DNA from: Uloborus plumipes
Taxonomy: Eukaryota > Arthropoda > Arachnida > Araneae > Uloboridae
Length of the DNA: 64,000 nucleotides
Direction of reading: 5' to 3'
Assembly: GCA_038373865.1 (NCBI GenBank)
Contig: JAXGGA010006465.1
Span: 1 to 64,000, forward strand
A program made the translations under genes and the position numbers. Below the pieces are notes generated by a model that was not told the origin of the DNA, searched no databases, and was given only the letters and a program-made list of their open reading frames with translations. Below, piece after piece: positions 1 through 11,619 of the stretch (the stretch's first letter is position 1; the number at the start of each line of letters is the position of its first letter).

Positions 1-480
1 TCATGGTGAAAAATACCCAATAGTTTATTTATGAAGAATTTCGTTGTACGGTCGGGAAGTTTTGTTCCGATTGACCCCGCTGTTCCTATACACCCAATTT
101 TACGGTATTTGGGGATATTTTGAGAACATCATACCCTGTCACAGAAGCTTCATTTTTATAGCACAATCACTTTATGTTTAGTTTCTTAAATTATGGGAAT
201 ACCAATAGAAATGCTGGTAACTGCATATATCTTTGGAAAATAAATCCTCCCTATGTGAGAACCCAAGCCTATAACAGCTTCTTAAAGTGGTAAGTTCAAC
301 AGCAAGCAAGGTGATTCTCCAGCTGCAGACTTATGTCAACATTATATTCTTTGGTTTGCTTTATAACTTATCTTATAAAATGTATTAAATCAATTAATTT
401 TCCTTTCAGGAAGTAATGGTATTTTCTAATTTCTCTAGAGCAGTTATGCTTATTTTTAACTAAGGACAGACAGGCCCAGA
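1..480. other. unassigned AT-rich DNA
   Basis: No ORF, repeat or RNA gene that I can support. The sequence is AT-rich and without obvious inverted or tandem structure. Confidence 0.5.
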
Positions 481-502
481 TCTAGAGAGGGGGGGGGCAG
501 TG

Positions 503-1785
503 GCGTAGCTGCACCTTTTGCCGCCCGGGGCGTATCTTCAATTTGCCGCCCCCTTTATTTAAACGTACATAGACTTTATTATTTAGTATTAGCAACGAAG
601 AGTGATGGAAAATCGTACTCTTGGGTCAACATTTTAATCTAGTAGCAGGATCATTGCTCACCTACGATTTTCATCTCAAAAGATAATCATACGCAAAAAA
701 AAAACATCTAGATTTTGAAAAAAATTCTAAAAAGTAATAATAAAAAATTCGCTATAACAACTTTATCAACGAAATCTTCAGAACAGGATCTCCAGGAAAA
801 GGAAATTAAATTTATTAGCAAGTCAAAGATCAGAGTTCATGGTTTATACATCGTTTAAAAAATCACAAAGCATTTTCCTTCATGAAAATACTTCCTCGTA
901 CTAACCAACAGTAATGTAACAAGACATTTCTAGAAATTCAAGTTGGTTCACTTTTAAAACACGAACAACATTAAAAACATTAAATGAGCATAGCAAGTAG
1001 TTTTAATCCATCCATTATATTAAAATTATATCGCACATCTTTTAATTAGTGAACATGAATACATGTCATTGTTTATAAATTAAATGTTCTTCAATTATGA
1101 ATTTAAAAATACATTTTTTATCTAAGTCAGAACTGAAAATTATATCGCTTATGGTTCTTATGGTTCTTACACATTTTGTGAAATCACAAAATAAGTATGA
1201 GAAAATATCCTGATTAACAAAGTGCTCTGGCAATCTACATAATTATGATGAATGCAATGGGAACATTAGATACTTTTAGTACATACGAGTGAGAAATAAA
1301 TATGAAATAAGTATAGTAATCAATAAGTAAGCCTTTTGTCACACTGATTCCCGATTTTTGCAAGCTCAGAATTTTAATTAAAAATCAAAACTATGCTAAA
1401 TATATTTAAAAATGGAAACTGAATAAAAGAAAAATATTTCTTCACATTACACTTACTAAATGAGAAATAAACATGAAATAAGTGTAGCAAGGAAAGTTTT
1501 AAAAATTATACTGAAATCTGAGTGTCTACACCTCAATGCCACTCTATAACTTTGCTTGGTTTTTATTTTTTTCCGTAACGTCTGTACCTTGTTGCAGTCC
1601 CAATATTGCTTGGTTGTTATGAAAATTTATCCTTTTCTCTTTATTGCGAACCCAATACTTGAGGACGTCTGTGTCCCGATGGCGCCCTATGTATTTGCTT
1701 TGCAATTTTTTGGTTTTTTGCTCTTTTGTCTCATTTTGGCGCCCCCTTAAAAGTGCCGCCCGGGGCGCGCACGTAGGTAGAGTCT
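503..1785. repeat. possible degenerate interspersed repeat
   Basis: A GC-rich tract with GCCGCCCGGGGCG occurs near both ends (about 520 and 1756), in the same orientation. A hAT-like start (CAGTGGCGTAGC) follows a G run at about 500. The interior is AT-rich with no usable ORF. The far end does not give a matching inverted terminus or target duplication, so the limits are approximate and the class is a guess. Confidence 0.3.
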
Positions 1786-1790
1786 TTGAC

Positions 1791-3276
1791 TCTACCTTAA
1801 ACGAACAAATGTAGCCTAAAACTACATTTTTGACACTTATATTACAAAAAAAGTACCAAATATCCCCGTTTTTGTATAAAAATTGCAGTTTGACCCCTTT
1901 TTTTCCAAAAGTAACCCCCTCCTGAACCAGAAACTGGATCCACCCTTGATTGCAGCAAACATTTACTAACAGAAAAATATTTATACCAAAGCTTTACTGA
2001 GTTTTATGAAAGACTTACATTTGAATCTTACTATATTACAATGTTAAAGTTTTTACATCTCTCAATTTTAGAAACACATCAAAAAAACTCTTCTTTTACA
2101 AAGAGATTTTAACTTTTACAAAACAAACTTCAAATAAAAGCAGTAGTGGAGTTACAGGCTTGAGGGCCCGACACAAGGAAGATTTGTGGGTCCCATGGAG
2201 CTGAACAAAGCCACTTAAAATATACTTTAAATGTTTCTTATCATCTCCGTTGGGTTCCCTCTGTCGCGGGGGGGGGGGGGGGCTTCTCAATTGCGGCATG
2301 GGGAATCCGCCACTGTTAAAATGTTTTATAAGGCACACAATCCCTGCAGAAAAACTATTCTTTTACTTTCCCAGAGTCAACATTAAGATCAAAATTCAAA
2401 AGACTTGAGGTCAAAATACAAATTTGATAAAAGCATGGTTGAAAAATATCAAATAGGCTTCTCAAAGTAAGAAAATACACAACTTTAAATAATTTGTTTA
2501 AAAACTTGAAATGTAATAAATGCAAATAGTTTGTTTACATACTGAAAAGAATGGCTACTTAATGATAATTTAAACACAAGATTTTCAGAATTTGCTGTCA
2601 AACAGCTTGACGCTATTTCATATTCTACGGAAGACAAATAAAACTTTTGACGTTGTATACATATTCTTTAAAAATAATTTTGGCACGAAAAACTGGCGCG
2701 AAACAGACTTTGTATTACATTATATTATTCTAAGCATTACCGCTGTTGTACTGGCAAGATGAGAGGCAAATGTGCTAAGCCTCTCCTTTTCGATATACAT
2801 AAAAGACGAAAGGTGCTGTGCTGACCCGAAAAATACGGGGAAGGGTGGGGGCTGGTACTCACTTCACATTTAGATTTTACGCTGACGCTGCATTTTCCTT
2901 CTCTGTGTGATGTTAATCATTTCTGTGTGTTTTTCTGACATTCCTAAACTAAGGCTCGAGACCGCTCCCAAAATAAAATCCCCATCGAAGCTTGATTCAA
3001 AGGCTTATCATGAATCCCTTCCTTACCAATCCCACCATCTTATTCTTAACAAGAAAAAAATCCTAAAAATGCACATTAAGGCCCTGAGTTACAAAAAATT
3101 TCTCCAAACCTTCTTTTCCAAAGACAGCCTAAAAGTGGCTTGTTTCTGAAAATAAGATTGAGAGGTAACCTCTCCATCTTCCTCTTCACTCTATCATTAC
3201 CAAACATTTTGCGAAGTGTCGAAACATTTCGAAAAAGATCCCTTAACATCACCAATAGCTGCCTAAAATTGCGTAT
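1791..3276. other. unassigned DNA with a G run
   Basis: No gene recognised. There is a run of about 15 G at 2267-2282. The short ORFs in this stretch show no domain or codon signal. Confidence 0.5.
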
Positions 3277-3280
3277 TTAA

Positions 3281-3503
3281 CCCATTAATGCCTAACGTCC
3301 CTTTTTAGGGAAGCTCTAAAAAGTGTCTGAATTTTCCAAAAATGAGCATTTCAAAAAAATAGTAGTGTTAAATTATTACTTTGGTATTATTTTAATTCAT
3401 TATTAACAGATTGCAGCACATAACCGTGATAATCTTTGGATCCAACGGTCCAATTATCTTTTTCAAATATGTTTGGAAAAAAAAATGTTAGGCATTAACT
3501 GTT
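3281..3503. mobile_element. decayed TTAA-flanked piggyBac-type MITE
   Basis: It begins with CCCATTAATGCCTAACGTCC right after TTAA (3277-3280). It ends near GGCATTAACTG, a damaged version of the right terminus. Longer copies lie at 21943-22446, 32281-34063 and 38794-39279. The copy at 32281 contains piggyBac transposase remnants, which ties the family to piggyBac. This copy is short, lacks coding sequence, and its right TTAA is mutated. Confidence 0.65.
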
Positions 3504-4825
3504 TCAGATAATTTCCCAGATAAGCCTCATTCATTTAATGCCAATGAGCTTCTTGTTTAAGCATAAGACAGCTATTAGTAAAGCTTAGGCATAATCCGCA
3601 GAAAAAAAGAACATTCAAAGTTAAAAGTAGGAACTACTTTCCCAATTTAGAAACAAAAAGTGCAAAATTCTTAAAAATTGGGACTTTTGTATCCCCAAAT
3701 ACTAATCTATTATGTCTTGGTTTGAACAAAAAAAATCTGGCTGTACTCGAAACTCGAGGACATGTTGTCCGTTGTCCGTATGGTTTAATCATGCACCCAC
3801 CCCAGAACACGAAACTTGAAGAAAAGGCCCCAAACCATTAGAACGGGAAAAACAGGGAAGGCAAAAGTAAATAAAATAATTGAACGGAATCCGAAAGTTT
3901 TATTTTCTATTCCTTAGATAAATTTCTAACTTTTATACGCAGTACAGGATTTCCCAAGTAGTCGATAACCGACTTTTTGGGGAGCAAAAAAAAATTTCGA
4001 TGAAGACCTAGGAGCCGATAGAGATCGATGAATCTATAAGGATCAATAGGAGTCACTGAAAAATGACAGTGCATCTGTCAAAATATAAAACAAATTTAGG
4101 CTACATGAATTCTGGACTTAACTGAGAAATAAAGTCCATAGTCCAAACGTAATTGAGAATGTAAGAGGAGAAAAAGCTGAAACTCGACATCACTGTTTAG
4201 TCGTTTTTAAAATAACGCTGTCAAAGTTCTCTCACGGTCTCCGTAGTCTCATATCAAAACAACCTAAATTAAAGAACACTTTTGAGACAGACTCCAAAAT
4301 ATCTGTGTACGGTCGTAAACTCAGAAAAAACTAACCGGACCGATTTCGCTCAAATTTTTATAGCAGGTGCTGATTAACGGCAGCAGTTCTCATAAACGGA
4401 TAATCTCAAGTGCACGAAGTTTATACAAGTGATCATTTGTTAATTTTGCATATGAACCAAAATTTTCTTAGGTTAAATCTCTTCAAAGTATAGCTACAAA
4501 AACCTTAAAAAATGCATCAAAATTTTAATTTTGAAGTTAAAAATTTATTTTTGTGCGTGAAGAATATTTAATCAAGGTAATTCTTCGCTATTTTAAACTC
4601 ACATTGTTTTTCTACTCTCGGAAGAAAAATTACATTTTGTTTCACAGAAGAGTAATATATGTCCGCAGTATGTTTCAAATTATCGGCTAACAAAAATATT
4701 CACTAAAAATAATCGTTCAAAAACTTAAAAAATACCCATAACTTATAGTTGGGTACCAAAAAGATAGAGTTGCCTTAATATTTGCATTAAATATCATTAA
4801 AAAAAATCTGGTATGGACCCCACAC
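3504..4825. other. unassigned AT-rich DNA
   Basis: Low-complexity AT-rich sequence. I see no supported gene, RNA or repeat boundary here. Confidence 0.5.
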
Positions 4826-4827
4826 TA

Positions 4828-5588
4828 CTTCCTTTTACGTGTAAATTTCTTAGTAGTTACCTTAAGTGTTAAAAAAAGTGCTTGGAGTGAGCAAGGTAAC
4901 AATTCAAATATTTACTCCCCTAATCTACCACGAAACAATGCAAAAAATATTTTACAATGGCTATTTTTCTAAATATTGCTGATTTTAATATCATTTAGTG
5001 AATTTTTCGCAAAATATCGCCAATAGCGCCAAGTTGGACCCAAATTCAAAAAATAATTTTTTCGCCAAATTTGACGCCAACTTGGCGATATGTCGCCAAG
5101 TTGGCGTCAAACACTTGGCGACCAAAAGCTTGGTGACATGTCGCCAAGTGGTGGCGCCAATTCATATCACTTGAGTCTGTATTGAAATTAACATTGATTC
5201 ACCCCAAAAAAGGGGTAAAAGACCCCTTTGGGAACATTCAAATGCAATCACAAGGGGAGGTGCACAACTAGACCCCCCTCAGAGTCTACATACCAAGCTA
5301 GAAGTTTCTACGGCATATAGTTTTTGAGTTATGCGAGCCACATACGCACATACATCCGCACATACGTACTATACAGACGTCACGAGAAAACTCGTCGTAA
5401 TTTACTCGGGGGTGGTCGAAATTGATTTTTCGGCTGTTTGTATGTTGTTAGGTACATATGCACGTGCTGACAGGTCGAAAAAACTACGCGACATTCATTC
5501 AGGGGTGAGCAAAGTCAAAATTTAGACCGAAATTTGAGTGAAATTTTTTTTCGTGATCACAATACTTCCTTTACTACGTAAAAGGAAG
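4828..5588. mobile_element. TA-flanked inverted-repeat element (mariner-type MITE)
   Basis: The left terminus CTTCCTTTTACG and right terminus CGTAAAAGGAAG are inverted copies, each bordered by TA (4826-4827, 5589-5590), as expected for a Tc1/mariner-type target. Length is 761 bp. No transposase is encoded. A 64-codon ORF inside (5331-5525) looks like repeat sequence rather than a gene. A cluster of CGCCAAG/CTTGGCG motifs lies at about 5015-5160. Confidence 0.65.
5015..5160. repeat. cluster of CGCCAAGTTGGCG-like palindromes
   Basis: Within 150 bp the motifs CGCCAAGTTGG, CCAACTTGGCG, CGCCAAGTTGGCG and TTGGCGACCAA-like variants recur in both orientations. The cluster lies inside the TA-flanked element at 4828-5588. 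It could be an iterated protein-binding site or a decayed palindromic repeat. I cannot tell which. Confidence 0.55.
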
Positions 5589-5916
5589 TAAAAACTAATC
5601 GATTTGGAAATAAGTCACTGTTAGATTATCCATCTTTTCTACATTTTCATGGCTTGAAAGGAATTAGACTCCTTAAGTCAAAAGTTGTGATACACTATTG
5701 TAATCAGGGTTGCCAGACGTCCCGGATTTCAAGGGACAGTCCCGTTTTTTAATATATTGTCCCGCGTCCCGGGGAACCTTGATACGGGAAGGCTAAAGTC
5801 CCGTATTCTGGCTAGAAGCAGCATTTTACAAAACGAAACATTATTGATGAAAAATGAAGTGAAACAAAAAATGTGAAATACGTAGAGAGATAAGAATTTT
5901 GATAGTGTTATAATAT

Positions 5917-6532
5917 TGTAACGAGTCCGTAGCACCTTCAACTTTCTTTAAATGAACATTCCAATCTTGAGGAAGTAACTATAAATTTATTTACAAGTAT
6001 TTACACTATTTACAATAAGAGCAGAAAACAATTGCTAAACATCAGCAATTAGGCAGCAAAACAGTACACTGTACTCTCAACAGTAACTCAGCACCACGTA
6101 TCTAACGTGAACAGTAATTAAGCAATTACAAAAGCAAAACAACCATTCGCCCAAGCGAATCGAAAAACGAGTCACCAGAATCAAATCTGAAAACAACTAA
6201 CTGACTTGTGTTCAAGGCCAGCTATTTATACACGGAAAGAATTCCGACAACTTTCTAGTAATATCTGGAATATTCCAAATCATTCATAACTTTAAACAAT
6301 TCATTCAAGAAAACGCTAGAAATAAAAAGAAAAACACCACTCCGAGCGAAAATTTCTTCACGCTTATTAAAGTTAGGGCAAGTGTAAAAACTACAAAGTG
6401 TTACGGGGCCGGTATACAAGTGATAAAAGTGATATCTTCAGATACTTTTGCAACATGACGTCAGATAAAACCAAAACTAATGAAAATGATGCAAGGCAGG
6501 AAAAACAACAACTATTTACAAGATTTGTAACA
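5917..6532 (-). repeat. 3' LTR of the gypsy element
   Basis: On the plus strand it starts TGTAACGAGTCCGTAGCACC and ends TTTGTAACA. It matches the LTR at 11620-12235 and the solo LTR at 19903-20523 over its whole length with scattered substitutions and small indels. Confidence 0.95.
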
Positions 6533-6533
6533 T

Positions 6534-6550
6534 TGCCCCCTTCCCAAGGA
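6534..6550 (-). other. polypurine tract of the gypsy element
   Basis: Read on the minus strand, the purine-rich stretch GGGAAGGGGGCAA lies directly upstream of the 3' LTR. This is where plus-strand DNA synthesis is primed in LTR retroelements. Confidence 0.7.
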
Positions 6551-6764
6551 CTGCACGTCCCGGGCAGTACAATCCCCAGAAAGGAAGCAAGGGAAGACTT
6601 ACAGATGCACACATTACATGATGACCAATCATAAACATGATAAACAATAACAATGAGAACATGAAAGAAATAATAACATTGATAAAGTAATATTCCAAAC
6701 AATTAAAGGCGAAAGTTATTTACAAAATTTACAAACAAATTACCATGGTAGCTTTAGATTTACT

Positions 6765-9700
6765 TTACGAACTATGGCCATAGTATGGGGCTAGCCGATC
6801 ATAATGTACAACCCTAGGTTTTGAATGTGATGACTTCTGGATCCTCACTACGACGTCGTTCAGCCGGTGAAGGACTGTGTAGGGTCCATCCCAATGCGAC
6901 TGCAATTTGGGTGACAGACCTTTACGTCGGATGGGATTCCATAGCCACACCTTGTCACCTTCTTGAAAGTCATGGCCAGTGGACCTTGTGTCGTATCGGG
7001 TCTTCATTTTCTCCGTCGCGATGTTGATTCGCTCCCGTGCGAAGTGATGAACGTCCTCCAACCGGGCCTGGAGATCCTGGACGTACTCCTCAGGCGATGA
7101 AGGCGCATCTGGAGGGAGACCGAAGACGAGATCACAAGGCAGCCGAAGCTCTCGGCCGAAGAGCATCTGTGATGGGGAATATCCGGTGGTCTCGTGGACA
7201 GCACTGCGGTAGGCCAGCAGGAACAGAGGAAGTTTCTTGTCCCAATCCTGTTGATTTTTGGAGACCATAAGCGAGAGATTATTAAGGATTGTCCTGTTGA
7301 ATCTCTCCACCATGCCGTCCGATTGTGGGTGTAGTGGTGTCGTTCGAGTTTTCTCAATTTTGAGGATTTTACATAGGCCCTTAAACACAGCAGAGATGAA
7401 GTTTCTTCCCTGATCGGAGTGGATCTGCAAAGGTGTCCCATATCTCGAGATCCAATGCTGGACTAGAGTCTCTGCTACAGTGGTAGCTTCTTGATCCGGA
7501 ATGGAATATGCTTCGGGCCATTTGGTGAAATAGTCAATGGAAACGAGGATGTATTTGTTCCCATCAGTAGTTTTCGGTAGAGGACCAAGAATGTCGATCC
7601 CGATTCGTTCGAAAGGAGCTCCTACGTTGTAAAGATGTAGCTTCCCGCGGCTTCTTCTCTTCGGTCCTTTACGGGCAGCACAGGCGTCACAAGAATGACA
7701 CCACTTCTCTACGTCATCCTTCGCCTTGCTCCAGAAGAAGCGTTCTCGAACCTTGCAGAGGGTTTTCAACACACCAAAATGTCCTCCAGTCGGACTACTG
7801 TGCAACTCCTTTAGAACGTCTGGAATTCTTGATCTGGGAAGGAGTAACTGCCATTTGAATGCTTTACCATCGTCAGATTCCCATTTCCGATACAGGACGC
7901 CATTTCGCAGCTGGAGAGAGTTCCATAGAGCCCAGTATCTTTTCGTTGCAGGACTGTAGATAGAAATGTCTTGCCAACTAGGTCGCCGACTGTCTTTTTC
8001 CATTAACTCTATGATAGGCTTTAGGTCTGGGTCTTCAAGCTGATCTTTTCTTACTTGGTCGTCACTCCATGGATCAGGATCTGAAGATGATGAAGTAGCA
8101 GTAACTTGACAGGCAGTAGGGATTGTCGTCCCGTACTGTTTCTCAATTCGGGAGCAATAATGGCAGTTCTCGGAACAAGGTCTTCTTGATAATGCGTCAG
8201 CATTACCGTGTGACAAACCTTTTCGGTGCTTAATCTCGATGTCATATTCCTGGAGCCGCTGTATCCACCTGGCTACCTGGCCCTCTGGATTCTTGAAATT
8301 CAAAAGCCAAGTTAAAGAGGCATGATCGGTCCGGAGCAGGAATTTACGGCCGTAGAGGTAATGATGGAAATGTTCTACAGCTTTAACTATGGCGAGCAAT
8401 TCCTTTCTCGTGACACAATAATTTCGCTCCGACTTGGATAAGCATTTGCTCCAGTAGGCGATGACATGTTCGTTACCGTCTATTTCTTGAGATAAAACAG
8501 CTCCAACGCTCTCGTGGCTCGCATCAGTGTCAAGTATGAAGGATTTTCCAGGCTGAGGATAAGAGAGAATAGGCGTTGATGTTAAAGCCTCCTTCAGCTG
8601 TAGAAATGCATCCTCGCATTCTTTGGACCATTCAAATTTTTGTTTACTCTCCGTCAGCTTATGCAAAGGTCGTGCAATGTTGGAAAAACCCTTCACAAAC
8701 TTCCTGTAGTACGTGCAGAGCCCCAGGAAACTTCGCAGCTGATGGACATTTTCGGGGCGGCTCCAATTCTTGACTGCTGACACCTTGTCTGGATCTGTTC
8801 GTACACCCTCTGAAGAGATAATGTGACCAAGGTAGTTCACCTCACGGCGGAACAAGTTACATTTGGACGGGCTTAACTTCAAGTTGGCTTCCTTAAGCTT
8901 TTGCAGCACCTTCCTAAGATTAGCCAAATGTTCCTCAAAACTGCGTCCTATGATGATGATGTCATCCAAGTAGACAAGACAGGATTCATAAGAGAGTCCT
9001 CGTAGCACTGATTCCATAAGACGCTCGAACGTGGCTGGTGCATTGCAGAGGCCAAACGGCATCACTTTAAACTGCCACAAGCCTTGTCCGGTTGTAAACG
9101 CCGTCTTCTCTCGGTCGTCGGGGTGTATCTCCACCTGCCAGTAGCCGCTCTTTAAATCCAGGGTCGAAAACCACTTGTGTCCGGAAAGGGTGTCCAGAGT
9201 GTCATCGATCCGTGGAAGAGGGTAACTATCTTTCTTGGTGATGTCATTCAGGCGTCGGTAATCAACACAAAATCTTGTGGAGCCGTCTTTCTTTCGGACC
9301 AAGACGATAGGGGATGCCCAAGGACTGGATGAGGGTTCGATGACATCATTCTCCTGCATCTCTTTCAAGAGGATCTCAACCTCTTCCTTCTTGGCGAACG
9401 GTAGTCGTCTTGGATGCTGCTTGATAGGGGGATGATCTCCAGTGTCGATCCTATGCTGCGTTAAACTCGTGCGACCAACATCTTCGGATGTAGATGAAAA
9501 CACCTGCTTGAAGTTGTCCACCAATTTTTCCGCAGCGTATCTTTGATCCTTCGATAATGCTGCACTCCCAATTAATTTCGAAGTCAAGGATTCGGAAGAC
9601 ACAGTCTCAGAGGAATCAATTCTTCTGATGATGCAGTTTACGGGAGTACAAGTTGCCAACACTTCTCCTTTCTTGATATTCCTCGGTCTTTCACTTACAT

Positions 9701-11522
9701 TGGCGACTCTCACAGGAACAGCATTCCTTGAAAGGTCCACAAGCGTAGATGCCACTAGTACTCCTTTTGGGCTATTACTCTGGTTAGGATATTCAATTAG
9801 GCCGAATTTAAAACTGTTATTTTCCTTGATGGAGCCAGGTATTAGTATTTCTGATCTTGGGGGAATCAGTGAATCAGTTTGGGCTATTATTTGATGAGCA
9901 GATTTTAAGTTATTTTCGGTATTGAAAATTACTATGTCTTCCCTCATCGAGTGCAGCTCATTATTTTTAAGGTCGATAGAAAAATCAAATTTTCTCAAAA
10001 AGTCCAGTCCGAGAATGAAGGGATCTGTAATGTCAGCGACGAATGCCGTGTGATGGTAAGTGGCGCTTCCAAACATTATTTCTAAGTTCACTTTTCCTTC
10101 AATCTCAATTTTGTCACCTGTCACAGTTTGAAGAGTAACGCAGGGCGGCGTCCATAAGATCTTGAGTCCAAATTGACGAGCCACATCAGCCTTAATAATG
10201 GTAACGTTGGCTCCTGTGTCCACAATCATTTCGCAGGGAAACCCATTCACATAAGCGTAAATGAAGAGTCCGTTGCAGCCGCCACTTCTTGGGGAAATCT
10301 GGAAAACTTTGGGAGACTTCTTCTTTTCTTGGCGAGCTTCGCAGTTCTTTCGTACGTGGCCCTCACCGCCACATTTCCAGCACTTCAGTGGTTGTTTACT
10401 TTGGTCCTTGTGAGCCGTAATCTTCTTCAGGGTCCCCGAGAGTTCTTGGATTTGTCGCTTAATTTCCAAGAGACAAGTTGAGTTCGAATCCGGAGCACGC
10501 ACTTCCACGCCCCTGATTGAATGGCGATCCTTGCGGGACGTTTGCTGTGCAGCCTCGAACTTCATTGCGTAGACCAGACCGGATTTAAGATCTTTAATGT
10601 CCGCCATCCGGAGAGCCGTCTGAATTTCTGGATTTCGCACTCCATCTATGAAGTAGTTCAGGGCCAGGCTATCGCGAACACCCGAAGGACAGTCCGAGAA
10701 GGCGAGATGGGAAAGCCTCTCAACGTCTGCTGCAAAAACTTGTAGAGTCTCTCCAGCCCTCTGGAGTCTGGATTTCAGCTGGAGTTGGCTTATTTCTTTT
10801 TGGCATACTTCGCCAAAGCGAAGCTCCAGGGCCGATGATAAGGCTTCGAAGTCATGGTGCTTGTCCTCTGGGAAGGTCTGTAGTATATCAGCTGCATCCC
10901 CTCTCAGCGAGGCTGCAAGTTGACAGGCTTTCGTGGAAGAGTCCCAGGAGTTTGCTTCTGCAACGATGAGGAACTGCTTCTTGTAAATATTCCACGAGGT
11001 CTTCCCGTCAAACGTGGCCAGTTTGATGGATGGACGAGAAGTTCCAGCTGCAGCTACACAGTCACTTGAGTTGTTGGAGGATGCTGATAACTTTGATTCA
11101 ATTTCTTTAATTTTCTTTTCCATATGGTTTTCTACTGTGGTGATTCGGTTCTCAACGCTGTCAACTTTTTCTTCTAGAACCTCCACTTTATTTTCTATGT
11201 TGGTAAATTTAGTTTCCACCAAACTTTTCATTGACGTTAGATCGCTCTTAATTTCTTCTTGACTTGAAGTTATGCTCGCGGTTAAATCACTCTTTAATTG
11301 TTCTTGATTTGTTGCCAGATCATTTTTTAATTGTTCTTGATTCGCAGCCATGTCATTTTTTAATTGTTCTTGATTAGTTGCCAGATCAATTTTTAATTGT
11401 TCTTGATTCGCAGCCATGTCATTTTTTAATTGTTCTTGATTCGCAGTCATGTCACTTTTAACAGCGTTGATCGCATCAAGGAGTTTTTGCAGTTGTTCCT
11501 CCATTGCTCGAGTAATCACCAT
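6765..11522 (-). CDS. Ty3/gypsy Gag-Pol polyprotein, intact 1585-codon ORF
   Basis: A single uninterrupted frame carries gag and pol. Residues 1-145 are coiled-coil-like, with five copies of an 11-residue unit (NQEQLKNDMAA-like, residues 28-82). A gag core follows at about 165-330 and a zinc knuckle at C381-C384-H389-C394. The protease motif VDTGAN has its Asp at 435. Reverse transcriptase spans about 700-900, with LDLKSG (Asp789) and YLDD (851-854). RNase H has TDAS (Asp1000), Glu1041 and Asp1066. Integrase has an HHCC zinc site (1241-1278) and a D1310, D1370, E1406 triad with the family's 35-residue spacing, followed by a WDGPY module at about 1544. The ATG at 11522 is the first in frame after the primer-binding site. 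No stop separates gag from pol and there is no env. All catalytic motifs I checked are present, so the protein could be functional. This is inference. Confidence 0.95.
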   Translation of the reverse strand: MVITRAMEEQLQKLLDAINAVKSDMTANQEQLKNDMAANQEQLKIDLATNQEQLKNDMAANQEQLKNDLATNQEQLKSDLTASITSSQEEIKSDLTSMKSLVETKFTNIENKVEVLEEKVDSVENRITTVENHMEKKIKEIESKLSASSNNSSDCVAAAGTSRPSIKLATFDGKTSWNIYKKQFLIVAEANSWDSSTKACQLAASLRGDAADILQTFPEDKHHDFEALSSALELRFGEVCQKEISQLQLKSRLQRAGETLQVFAADVERLSHLAFSDCPSGVRDSLALNYFIDGVRNPEIQTALRMADIKDLKSGLVYAMKFEAAQQTSRKDRHSIRGVEVRAPDSNSTCLLEIKRQIQELSGTLKKITAHKDQSKQPLKCWKCGGEGHVRKNCEARQEKKKSPKVFQISPRSGGCNGLFIYAYVNGFPCEMIVDTGANVTIIKADVARQFGLKILWTPPCVTLQTVTGDKIEIEGKVNLEIMFGSATYHHTAFVADITDPFILGLDFLRKFDFSIDLKNNELHSMREDIVIFNTENNLKSAHQIIAQTDSLIPPRSEILIPGSIKENNSFKFGLIEYPNQSNSPKGVLVASTLVDLSRNAVPVRVANVSERPRNIKKGEVLATCTPVNCIIRRIDSSETVSSESLTSKLIGSAALSKDQRYAAEKLVDNFKQVFSSTSEDVGRTSLTQHRIDTGDHPPIKQHPRRLPFAKKEEVEILLKEMQENDVIEPSSSPWASPIVLVRKKDGSTRFCVDYRRLNDITKKDSYPLPRIDDTLDTLSGHKWFSTLDLKSGYWQVEIHPDDREKTAFTTGQGLWQFKVMPFGLCNAPATFERLMESVLRGLSYESCLVYLDDIIIIGRSFEEHLANLRKVLQKLKEANLKLSPSKCNLFRREVNYLGHIISSEGVRTDPDKVSAVKNWSRPENVHQLRSFLGLCTYYRKFVKGFSNIARPLHKLTESKQKFEWSKECEDAFLQLKEALTSTPILSYPQPGKSFILDTDASHESVGAVLSQEIDGNEHVIAYWSKCLSKSERNYCVTRKELLAIVKAVEHFHHYLYGRKFLLRTDHASLTWLLNFKNPEGQVARWIQRLQEYDIEIKHRKGLSHGNADALSRRPCSENCHYCSRIEKQYGTTIPTACQVTATSSSSDPDPWSDDQVRKDQLEDPDLKPIIELMEKDSRRPSWQDISIYSPATKRYWALWNSLQLRNGVLYRKWESDDGKAFKWQLLLPRSRIPDVLKELHSSPTGGHFGVLKTLCKVRERFFWSKAKDDVEKWCHSCDACAARKGPKRRSRGKLHLYNVGAPFERIGIDILGPLPKTTDGNKYILVSIDYFTKWPEAYSIPDQEATTVAETLVQHWISRYGTPLQIHSDQGRNFISAVFKGLCKILKIEKTRTTPLHPQSDGMVERFNRTILNNLSLMVSKNQQDWDKKLPLFLLAYRSAVHETTGYSPSQMLFGRELRLPCDLVFGLPPDAPSSPEEYVQDLQARLEDVHHFARERINIATEKMKTRYDTRSTGHDFQEGDKVWLWNPIRRKGLSPKLQSHWDGPYTVLHRLNDVVVRIQKSSHSKPRVVHYDRLAPYYGHSS
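11277..11441 (-). repeat. 33-bp tandem repeats in gag
   Basis: Five in-frame 33-bp units encode an 11-residue coiled-coil repeat near the Gag N-terminus. Units differ by a few substitutions (NDMAA, NDLAT, IDLAT). Confidence 0.85.
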
Positions 11523-11597
11523 AAAATTCCGAAGTCAAAAAGTCCTTGGGAAGAAAAGTCCAAGTTCACAGATAATTCCAAGAAAGTCCTTGAAGAT

Positions 11598-11615
11598 GCC
11601 CCACGTTGGGCGCCA
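11598..11615 (-). other. primer-binding site of the gypsy element
   Basis: On the minus strand TGGCGCCCAACGTGGGGC begins 4 bp after the 5' LTR. It starts with TGG, complementary to a tRNA CCA end, as LTR retroelement primer sites do. I do not assign the tRNA species. Confidence 0.85.
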
Positions 11616-11619
11616 AAAT

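Noticed and set aside
5331..5525. 64-codon ORF as a small gene
   Set aside because: It lies inside a TA-flanked non-autonomous element and reads like a frame through repeat DNA.
7004..7441. 145-codon minus-strand ORF and several plus-strand ORFs within 6765-11522
   Set aside because: They are other-frame shadows of the gag-pol frame.
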